From a virus: DNA of 43,984 bases. Under the pieces are notes generated by a model. That model was not told where the DNA came from and ran no database searches. It saw only the letters and a program-made list of their open reading frames with translations. Positions 7,287 through 13,591 of this stretch are shown in pieces. How positions within the stretch are numbered: the stretch's first letter is position 1; the number at the start of each line of letters is the position of its first letter. Position numbers and translations under genes: made by a program. The DNA lies in IMG/VR virus record IMGVR_UViG_3300005590_000017, positions 1 to 43,984 of that record. One strand, given 5' to 3'.

Positions 7287-7681
7287 AGCGCGGTTCCCGT
7301 CTCAAGCGCACCTCCGGCCCCAAGCGCTCCGCCCCCCTCAAGGCCCTGGGCAAGCGCAAGCGCGAAGAGCTGCCCGAGCTGGAAGCCTTCCGCTCCGCAG
7401 TCCTCAAGGCGCACCCGCTCTGCGAGCGCCACCGCAGGCGGGGAGAGCTGCGTCCTTCGACCGACGCCCACCACCTCGTCAACCGCAACGAAGGCGCCGG
7501 CCACCCGGACCTCCACAACCCGGAGAAGAACGGAGCCGGCCTCTGCCGTCGCTGCCACATCGAGGAGCTGCACGGCGGGGCGCCACGCGACCGCGACTTC
7601 TGGATCAAGCGCCGCGCCTGGCTGGACGCCGGCGGGCGCACCACTGACCCTGATTTCACTGACCCCGAACCCAAGCCATGA
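7283..7681 (+). CDS. HNH-type nuclease
   Basis: 132 residues from GTG 7283, overlapping the previous stop. A strongly basic N-terminus (RGSRLKRTSGPKRSA) precedes an HNH-like core: CERH, AHHLVNR with His63/His64, Asn79 in LHNPEKN, and LCRRCH with His92. The first cysteine pair of the common phage HNH zinc site is replaced by CERH, so zinc may be bound differently. Nucleases of this form are found in early regions of phages, and the Ref/NinG types act in recombination. It is not next to terL, so a packaging role is less likely. Confidence 0.78.
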   Translation: MKRGSRLKRTSGPKRSAPLKALGKRKREELPELEAFRSAVLKAHPLCERHRRRGELRPSTDAHHLVNRNEGAGHPDLHNPEKNGAGLCRRCHIEELHGGAPRDRDFWIKRRAWLDAGGRTTDPDFTDPEPKP

Positions 7682-8034
7682 TCGAGAAGTTCTCTCTCAA
7701 GTCCCTAGCGGACATCGACGCCGGAAGAGTGCGCGAAGCCTTCGAGCAGGCCATCGCACGCTGCGAAGCCGACTGCAAGGACCGGCCGGCCGTCGAGGCG
7801 GCGCGCAAGGTCACGCTCACCGTCTCCATGTCGCCGGTCATCGAGGCCGACGGCGAGATGGGCAGCTGCAACCTCCAGTTCCAGATCACCGACTCTGTCC
7901 CGATGCGGAAGTCCAAGGTCTACAACATGAAGTCGGCTCGCGGCGGACTGCTCTGGAACGAGCTATCCCCCGACGAGATCAACCAGACGACCATCGACGA
8001 GCCGAAGCCCCGGGAGGTGAGCCATGCTGGCTGA
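7678..8034 (+). CDS. Conserved phage protein, partner of DUF2303-like protein
   Basis: 118 residues from ATG 7678, overlapping the previous stop. The centre (RKVTLTVSMSPVIEADGEM, then NLQFQITDSVPMRKSKVYNM) and the end (SPDEINQTTIDEP) form a beta-rich pattern that I know from phages of high-GC bacteria, where it stands immediately before a DUF2303 gene, as here. The pair is co-transcribed and overlaps by 11 bases. Function unknown. Confidence 0.72.
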   Translation: MIEKFSLKSLADIDAGRVREAFEQAIARCEADCKDRPAVEAARKVTLTVSMSPVIEADGEMGSCNLQFQITDSVPMRKSKVYNMKSARGGLLWNELSPDEINQTTIDEPKPREVSHAG

Positions 8035-8821
8035 GCTGCTCACCAAGCTGCAGGAGATGGCGCGCGGAGAGGCCGCGGTCTCTTTCCACGAGCACCCGCT
8101 CATCCCGGGCAAGGGTTGGCTCTCGAAGGGGCAGGACCTGCGCGAGATCGAGATCCCGCCTCAGGAGCGGCTCCACGGGATCTACACCCTGTCGTCGCTC
8201 GTCGAGCTCGTCGCCAGCTCGGAGATCGCGGAGGCCCCGGAGGTCTTCTGCAGCGAGCACGGCGCCCACGCGATCCTCGGGAGGTCCAGGCGCGAGGGCG
8301 CACTCCTGCCCTTCACGCCGAGCGAGCGCTGGCAGGCCCTCGAGGGGCTGGCCCGCGATGGTGGAGCGATGTCGGTGCCGTCCGCGGTCAAGCTCCTACG
8401 CTTCGGCCTGCACGGCACTGGAACCGAGGCCGTCGTCCAGGCCCTGCGCCGCGTGGACTTCAAGCGGTCCAGCGACGGGGCATCCGTCACGGAGCACGGC
8501 CGGGAGAGCCTCGGCCGCTCCGTCGAGGCCGCGGTCCAACAGGCGGACTCGATCCCCGAGGAGTTCTCCGTCGAGGTCCCGGTCTTCTCGACGCCCGGGA
8601 CCCTGGCGGCCTCGACCCTCGCGGTTCGCTGCGGGATCTACCTCGACGTCCTGAACGAGACGGTCCAGATCCGGCCGCTGGCCGACGAGCTCGCGCGCGC
8701 CAAGCACGCCGCCGTCCAGCAGATCGCGGACACGCTGGAAACGCAACTCGGGGACCGTGGCCGCTCTCAGGTCCCCGTCTTCATCGGCACCGCTCGGCTT
8801 CGCCCCGGCGACGACCACTGA
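8024..8821 (+). CDS. DUF2303-like protein
   Basis: 265 residues from ATG 8024 with GGGAGGTG upstream. The layout resembles DUF2303 phage proteins: an early segment about a stored value (VFCSEHGAHAILG), LPFTPSERWQALEGL in the middle, a helical linker, and a beta-rich end (FSVEVPVFSTPGTLAAS, then AVRCGIYLDVLNETVQIRPL). The family is abundant in temperate phage early regions but uncharacterised. A strong hairpin follows the gene at 8828-8854. Confidence 0.7.
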   Translation: MLAELLTKLQEMARGEAAVSFHEHPLIPGKGWLSKGQDLREIEIPPQERLHGIYTLSSLVELVASSEIAEAPEVFCSEHGAHAILGRSRREGALLPFTPSERWQALEGLARDGGAMSVPSAVKLLRFGLHGTGTEAVVQALRRVDFKRSSDGASVTEHGRESLGRSVEAAVQQADSIPEEFSVEVPVFSTPGTLAASTLAVRCGIYLDVLNETVQIRPLADELARAKHAAVQQIADTLETQLGDRGRSQVPVFIGTARLRPGDDH

Positions 8822-8827
8822 TTCGAA

Positions 8828-8854
8828 CGCCCGCCGGCCCAGCGTCGGCGGGCG
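8828..8854 (+). terminator. Strong GC hairpin in a short intergenic gap
   Basis: CGCCCGCCG and CGGCGGGCG pair perfectly over nine bases with a nine-base loop. This is the only gap above 50 bases in the early operon (8822-8883). There is no T tract after it, so it may be a pause site, mRNA stabiliser or weak terminator rather than a classical intrinsic terminator. Confidence 0.5.
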
Positions 8855-8883
8855 CCTAGCTGAAACCGAGGAGGACTGAACCG

Positions 8884-9312
8884 ATGGGAACGTTACAGGA
8901 GAACTCTGGGCAGTTGGTTGTCATGCGTTGCTGGTGCGGCATCCAGCACGCTGTCCCCGCCTCTCTGAGGACGGAACAACTTCGGCAACACAACGACGGC
9001 AAGAACGTCATGGGTGTCTATTGCCCACTCGGGCATACGCACGTCCCGGCCGGCGAGCGGGAGGTGGATCGTTTGCAGCAACGCCTCCAGGCCGAGAAGC
9101 GAATCTTGGAAGCGGAGCGGGAGGAGCACGCTCAGACGCGCGCCGAGCTGGATCACACCGAGCACCGCCGGCGTGCCGAGAAGGCCGCGAAGACCCGGCT
9201 CAAGAAGCGCGCCGCCGCTGGCGTCTGCCCCTGCTGCAACCGGACCTTCGAAAACCTGGCGCGGCACATGCAATCCAAGCACCCCGACTTTGCGGAGGCC
9301 AAGCGTGCCTGA
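8884..9312 (+). CDS. C2H2 zinc-finger protein
   Basis: 142 residues from ATG 8884 with GAGGAGG ten bases upstream. Residues 115-133 form one C2H2 finger: CPCC (Cys115, Cys118), NRTFENLARH (His128) and His133. A coiled coil (about 60-105) links it to an N-terminal part with CWCG and a second Cys/His cluster (YCPLGHTHVP). Phage proteins of this type occur in actinophages and proteobacterial prophages, with no proven role; DNA binding is likely. Confidence 0.75.
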   Translation: MGTLQENSGQLVVMRCWCGIQHAVPASLRTEQLRQHNDGKNVMGVYCPLGHTHVPAGEREVDRLQQRLQAEKRILEAEREEHAQTRAELDHTEHRRRAEKAAKTRLKKRAAAGVCPCCNRTFENLARHMQSKHPDFAEAKRA

Positions 9313-9916
9313 CTCCCCCCAGACACCGGAGCAGGGGCGCGAGGACGTGCTGGAGCGCATCGCCGTCGAACTGGACGGGATCAAGGCGCTGCGGGCCGGG
9401 CACCGGAAGGAGTGGCCGCCCGGCTGCGAGGTCCACGACTCCGACCTGCACAAGTGGGCTGTCGGCATCCGGGCCGAGCGCGACCGCCCCGCCGTGGAGC
9501 TGGCCGAGGCCCGCGCTGAGCTGGGCGTTGCTACCGACCTGTTGAAGCGCGTCGTAATCCAGGGCGTGGGACAGCCGTGGACCGGGCGCGAGATGCACGA
9601 TTGGGCGTGCGACTACAAGGACTTCAGCAACGGGCATGGTCGGGCGTTCTACGCAAAGCCGCACGACAACTGCGGCCATCGCAGCCGCGAGACAAGCAAC
9701 GACGAGCCTGTCCCGTGCTACGACCCGCGCTGCATCGCCCTCCGCTCCCAGATGGCCGCCCTCCAGGAGGAGAACGCGCGGCTGCGTGGCCTGCTGGCCG
9801 AGATGCTCGCCCTGAACCCTTCGGTCACCGGAGACATGGAGAAGGTGGGCGTCTGGGCGGCGACACTTGCTGCGGCGCGCGCCGCCCTCTCCCCCTCCGG
9901 GGAGGAGGAAGGCTGA
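9305..9916 (+). CDS. Hypothetical early protein with C-terminal coil
   Basis: 203 residues. I chose GTG 9305, preceded by GCGGAGGCC and overlapping the previous stop; longer upstream reading is covered by the C2H2 gene. It has an N-terminal helix, a central Trp-, His- and Cys-containing part (GREMHDWACDYKDFS, HDNCGHRS), a short coiled coil (MAALQEENARLRGLLAEML) and ends PSGEEEG, whose codons carry the ribosome site of the next gene. Family unknown. Confidence 0.62.
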   Translation: MPDSPQTPEQGREDVLERIAVELDGIKALRAGHRKEWPPGCEVHDSDLHKWAVGIRAERDRPAVELAEARAELGVATDLLKRVVIQGVGQPWTGREMHDWACDYKDFSNGHGRAFYAKPHDNCGHRSRETSNDEPVPCYDPRCIALRSQMAALQEENARLRGLLAEMLALNPSVTGDMEKVGVWAATLAAARAALSPSGEEEG

Positions 9917-10191
9917 TGGACTGGACCCACTTCGCCTGGGCCTGCGGGCTCACCTTCGGGGGCCTAGGGACTGGCTTCCTGCTCGGATCGCTTGGGCGGC
10001 GGCCGCGCATCGAAGCGAGCAAGGTGACGAGTGCCCAGGAGTGCCTGCGCTGGTTCCTGGTTCACAGGTTTCAGATCGGGGTCTATGCCGGCCGCTACTC
10101 GACGGCTGAGTGCCTCGCAGCGATGCAACTCCTTGCTCACGCCGACCTCGCGGCCCCCGCCTCCAGCGGGGAGGAGGAAGCCGGTGGGTAG
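9916..10191 (+). CDS. Small membrane-anchored protein
   Basis: 91 residues from ATG 9916, overlapping the previous TGA, with GGGGAGGAGGAAGG upstream. Residues 6-27 (FAWACGLTFGGLGTGFLLGS) form one likely membrane span. The rest is a soluble helical domain ending SSGEEEAGG. No enzymatic motif. It could be an early envelope protein. Confidence 0.6.
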   Translation: MDWTHFAWACGLTFGGLGTGFLLGSLGRRPRIEASKVTSAQECLRWFLVHRFQIGVYAGRYSTAECLAAMQLLAHADLAAPASSGEEEAGG

Positions 10192-10465
10192 GACGCACAT
10201 CTGGAGACGCTACAACGGCGACCGCACGGCCCAATCGTGGTGCCCGGCCAGGATCCAAGAGACGGCGGGCGCCGACACCCCCACGGTCTTCGACCGCCCC
10301 GAGAGATCCGATTGCCTCTTCTGCCTCGTCGCGCTCCGCGACGAATCGCTGCGAGTGGCTGCCTGCGCCGCCCGCAACGCCGAGGCGCTGACGGAGCGGA
10401 TCGAGTCCCTGCGGCGAAAGAGGCGCCGCGCCGCGCCCCCCCAGGGGGAGGAGCGGGGAGAATGA
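10184..10465 (+). CDS. Small protein with CLFC motif
   Basis: 93 residues from GTG 10184, overlapping the previous gene by eight bases with GGGGAGGAGGAAG upstream. It opens with a Trp/Arg-rich part (THIWRRYNGDRTAQSW), has CLFC in the middle and ends with a basic helix (RIESLRRKRRRAAPP). Two or three cysteines may bind metal. I do not recognise the family. Confidence 0.58.
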   Translation: MGRTHIWRRYNGDRTAQSWCPARIQETAGADTPTVFDRPERSDCLFCLVALRDESLRVAACAARNAEALTERIESLRRKRRRAAPPQGEERGE

Positions 10466-10866
10466 AACTCTGCTACATCGAGGGCCCTTGGGCCTACTTC
10501 ACGACGGCAAAGCGCCAGTGGGGCGACGACTGGAACGACGCCCCCTACGAGCACAACGCGGGGAGACCCTACGACTGGCGAGAGTCGAGCACGGAGGAGC
10601 CCTACACGATCCGCAGCGTGGCCTTTGACGGGCCCTTCCAGACACCAGCCGCTCTCGGCCTCTCCGTCTCAGTCCAGGACATCAACGAAGGGCGCTTCGC
10701 CTGGCTGACGCTCGACCGGTTCGAGCGAGTGCCCGAAGGCTACTCGGGAGCGACCGCGCTCATGGGTGGGGCGTCCCTAGAGGAGTTCTGCCGCTTTGTC
10801 GAGGCCCTCGGCGGGACGGTGTACGAGCCGCGCGCTGCGGCCTCTACCGAGGAGGGGCGCGAGTGA
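10462..10866 (+). CDS. Conserved small phage protein
   Basis: 134 residues from ATG 10462, overlapping the previous stop. The pattern WGDDWNDAPYEHNAGRPY, then a part about display of values (FDGPFQTP, VQDINEGRFAWL), then GATALMGGASLEEFCRFVEALGG is shared by a group of phage proteins found in early operons of many hosts. Function unknown. The acidic, aromatic-rich composition suggests a small globular protein. Confidence 0.7.
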   Translation: MKLCYIEGPWAYFTTAKRQWGDDWNDAPYEHNAGRPYDWRESSTEEPYTIRSVAFDGPFQTPAALGLSVSVQDINEGRFAWLTLDRFERVPEGYSGATALMGGASLEEFCRFVEALGGTVYEPRAAASTEEGRE

Positions 10867-11246
10867 CGCTGCGGTTCTTCCTCCCCCTCAAGCCTCCGGG
10901 CCTCAACGGCCCCAAGGGGCTCATGCGGATGCACTACCGCGAGCGCGTGCGGCTGACCGAGGTCTTCGACCTGGCCGTGCTCGCCGCGCTCCCATCGCGC
11001 AACCTCATCCCGGGCCCCGTGCGCGTCACCTACACCGTCCACTACGCGAGGCAGCCCCGCGACCCGGACAACCTCGCCGCCTCGCTCAAGTTCCCGCTGG
11101 ACGCCGTCGTGAAGGCAGGCGTCCTAGAGGACGACGGGCCGCATGTCGTGGCCGAGCTCGTCACCCGCCAGATCAAGGTCCCCCGCGTCAAGGACGAGGG
11201 GTGTACCTTGGAGATCGAACAACTCTCACCCGAGGAAACCTCATGA
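10863..11246 (+). CDS. RusA-like Holliday junction resolvase
   Basis: 127 residues from GTG 10863. The signature is RDPDNLAASLKFPLDAVVKAG (Asp67, Asp69, Asn70), followed by LEDDG (Asp90, Asp91). These acidic residues form the metal site of RusA, an endonuclease that resolves four-way DNA junctions made in phage recombination. Length and order agree with the family (about 120 residues). It closes the run of recombination-type genes that starts with the Rad52-like protein. Confidence 0.82.
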   Translation: MTLRFFLPLKPPGLNGPKGLMRMHYRERVRLTEVFDLAVLAALPSRNLIPGPVRVTYTVHYARQPRDPDNLAASLKFPLDAVVKAGVLEDDGPHVVAELVTRQIKVPRVKDEGCTLEIEQLSPEETS

Positions 11247-11659
11247 ACACCCTGATCCTGGCGCTCGCCCCCTTCGTGGGCAGCGATCTCTGCCCCACCA
11301 CCCCGAGCTCCGCCGGCACCGGCGCGCGGCTCTTCGAGAACCCACCGGAAGGCCAAGGGGTCACCACGCTCGTCGTCAACGACGGCGTGCCCGGTCGCTG
11401 GGGCATTCGCATCAGCTCCTCTCGCCCGCTCGCGCCGAGCCCTTGGCCCGGTGCAGTCGGCACTCTCTGCATCGACCCGAGGGACTCCTTCTTCGAGCGC
11501 GACATCCCGCGCAAGCCCAACACCTCGGGGATCGTCGTCATGCCGCGCCCCTGGCGCCCCTGGCCGCAATACGTCCAGTGGTGGTACCGGGATCGCGACG
11601 AGCAGGGGAAGCCGATCAGCAACTTCTCCAACTCCATACGACTCGAAGTCTCAACATGA
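11243..11659 (+). CDS. Secreted-type protein with WYRD/SNF domain
   Basis: 138 residues from ATG 11243, overlapping the previous stop. It starts with a short hydrophobic segment (MNTLILALAPFVG) that could be a weak signal peptide but lacks a basic N-terminus. Then comes a single domain: DLCPTTPSSAGTGARL, TTLVVNDGVPG, VGTLCIDP, QWWYRDRDEQGKPISNFSNS. From memory, repeats of the form 'C..TPNSTG...WYRD...SNFTD' are common in predicted extracellular proteins of Planctomycetota and some Myxococcota. That link suggests transfer from the host lineage. It may be a surface or lysogenic-conversion protein, though its place within the early operon is odd for that. Confidence 0.62.
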   Translation: MNTLILALAPFVGSDLCPTTPSSAGTGARLFENPPEGQGVTTLVVNDGVPGRWGIRISSSRPLAPSPWPGAVGTLCIDPRDSFFERDIPRKPNTSGIVVMPRPWRPWPQYVQWWYRDRDEQGKPISNFSNSIRLEVST

Positions 11660-13323
11660 ACCCAACCCGCGCACGGAACAAGCTCGACAACGCACTCGGC
11701 CTGCTCGCCCAAGCTCGCGAAGCCCTCGAGGAGACCAAGACACCGGGCCGCCGGCGGCCAGCCCCCGAGCCGCAACCGAAGCCCGAACCCGATCCCCCGC
11801 CGCGCCGCAGGCCCAAGCCGAGCTCGGGCTACCCGGACGTCACGGTCGAATGGGACGACGGGCAGCGCTGGCAGCTTTCTCGCGACCACGACGCAGTCGA
11901 GGCGCTTCCTGGCATCTGGATCCTCCCCGCACACTCGAAGTGCCTCGCCCCGGTGATCGTGGCCGAGTCGCACGGGGTCAGCTGCGCGCTAATCGGCAAT
12001 CTCTTCTCGGGCGGACCGGGGGTCAAAGTCGGCGGCTTCGAAGTCCAGTGGCCCGACGACGCACGCGACCGGAACCCCAAGGTCTTTGGTCTCTGGCCGG
12101 GTCACTCCAGGGCCATCGTCCACTTCTCCCCGGGTTGGGGAGACGGCATGACCTTCGATCCTCCGGCGCGGAAGGAGGCTCTGCCGAACATCACCGACTG
12201 GATGAGCCGGCGGCATGGCTTCAGCGGCCGCGAGGGTTGGCAGCAGTACGGGGGCGCGAACCCCAACATCGGCGGCGGGCAGCACGTTTACCCGAACAAC
12301 GAGTGGTGGATGAATTCCAAGGAGGGGATCGGCATGGCCTGCGGCGTCATGCTGGGCTATCTCCACCGCGCCGGCTGGATGCGATTCGACCGCAGCGCAT
12401 GGGCCGATGGCAGGCTGGAGCCCGCGACGGTGCCCGCCGGCTTCTCGGGTCTCTCGCACACCCGCGGCGGCGACGAGGCGCAGCTCCCCGGCTACACGGG
12501 CGGCGGCAATCCGCCCTACGGCTCGCTTGACTGGCAGCACATGAGCCGGATCCTGCACATCACGCGCGCGCTCGCGGAGCAGGGCTTCTCGATCGCTAAG
12601 CTGATCCTCCGCATGATCGCGGAGGACGCGCGCCTGTGCTTCGTGGAGCCCTCGGGGCGCACCGGCGGGAACTACGTCCTGTGGTCCTGCGAGGAGATCC
12701 TCGCCCACTACCCGGGCGGGCGTGGCTCAGCCTGGGCGGGGCGCGAGTTCGCGTGGGCAATGCACGCCCTCGCCGACGCCGAGATCATCCTCGGTGGCTT
12801 CCGCGAGCCGCTCGAGAAGATGGTCGAGGCCGCCTTGCACCTCTTCGACCATGACCGGAGCTGCCTGCACCTGATCCCTCGCTGGGACCCGATCCACAAG
12901 CACAACGGGAAGCCCGTCGAGATCGCTGCCTGGGGCAACAAGTTCGACAGGAAGACCCACGCGAATGGCGACCAGCTCCAGCGCCCGCACGGCGACGAGT
13001 CGGTCCAGGTCACCTTCGAGGAGTACTTCAACATCCTGGCCATCGGTCGTGCCGCTGACGCTCTCCGGCACGGCGGAGGCCCCACCGACCTGGACGGCAT
13101 GCTCGGGAAGATGATCCGCGAGCTGGGCGCCTTCCCCCCCGAGATCAAGGTGCCCGACGCGCCGGAATACAACTCGACGCGCACGGCCATCTGGCAGCAC
13201 CAGGGCTGGCCGTTCCTCAAGCCCGGCTTCATCGACCTCGTCAAGGAGGCAGGGAAGGCCGGCCCCTGGGATTCCTCGAACCCCTGCTCCGCCGCCCACC
13301 CCGACCTCTGGCCCTCCTCCTGA
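11656..13323 (+). CDS. Large protein of unknown family before the RNA polymerase
   Basis: 555 residues from ATG 11656, overlapping the previous stop. Residues 1-30 are helical, 31-58 are a Pro/Arg/Glu-rich linker (EPQPKPEPDPPPRRRPKP), then two parts follow. About 60-190 is beta-rich (VTVEWDDGQRWQLS, GGFEVQWPDD). About 190-500 is rich in Trp, His and Gly with helices (WQQYGGANPNIGGGQHVY, DWQHMSRILHITRALAEQG, AGREFAWAMHALADAEIILG), reminiscent of alpha/alpha-barrel glycan lyases or hydrolases but with no motif that proves it. There is no signal peptide. I find no polymerase, helicase or amidase signature. Function unknown; an enzyme acting on polysaccharide is one possibility. Confidence 0.75.
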   Translation: MNPTRARNKLDNALGLLAQAREALEETKTPGRRRPAPEPQPKPEPDPPPRRRPKPSSGYPDVTVEWDDGQRWQLSRDHDAVEALPGIWILPAHSKCLAPVIVAESHGVSCALIGNLFSGGPGVKVGGFEVQWPDDARDRNPKVFGLWPGHSRAIVHFSPGWGDGMTFDPPARKEALPNITDWMSRRHGFSGREGWQQYGGANPNIGGGQHVYPNNEWWMNSKEGIGMACGVMLGYLHRAGWMRFDRSAWADGRLEPATVPAGFSGLSHTRGGDEAQLPGYTGGGNPPYGSLDWQHMSRILHITRALAEQGFSIAKLILRMIAEDARLCFVEPSGRTGGNYVLWSCEEILAHYPGGRGSAWAGREFAWAMHALADAEIILGGFREPLEKMVEAALHLFDHDRSCLHLIPRWDPIHKHNGKPVEIAAWGNKFDRKTHANGDQLQRPHGDESVQVTFEEYFNILAIGRAADALRHGGGPTDLDGMLGKMIRELGAFPPEIKVPDAPEYNSTRTAIWQHQGWPFLKPGFIDLVKEAGKAGPWDSSNPCSAAHPDLWPSS

Positions 13324-13327
13324 CGCC

Positions 13328-13591
13328 ATGACCCCGCGACCCAACATGAAGACCCCGGCCGAGCACCTCCTGGTCGAAGCCGGCATCGACGAGCAAGGCA
13401 TCACCGACATCCGCAAGGGGATCTCTGCCTCCGAGCGGCTCTACCGCGCCCTCGCCCGCGCCAAGCTGACGAAGCTCGCCGACCGCGCGCGCCTCGGAAA
13501 GCTCACCGAGAAGCAGCTCATCGCCGCGCTCGAGAAGAAGGGCGGGCACGAGTCGCTCATCAAGCGCGCTCAGGCCGGGGAGTGGCGGTAG
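13328..13591 (+). CDS. Small basic helical protein before RNAP
   Basis: 87 residues from ATG 13328; ATG 13346 is an alternative and neither has a clear ribosome site. ACGCC directly precedes the ATG, as at two other SD-less starts. The protein is helical and basic (YRALARAKLTKLADRARLGKL, LIAALEKKGGHESLIKRAQ). The RNA polymerase GTG starts right after its TAG. A regulator or partner of the polymerase is a guess from position; no helix-turn-helix is evident. Confidence 0.6.
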   Translation: MTPRPNMKTPAEHLLVEAGIDEQGITDIRKGISASERLYRALARAKLTKLADRARLGKLTEKQLIAALEKKGGHESLIKRAQAGEWR

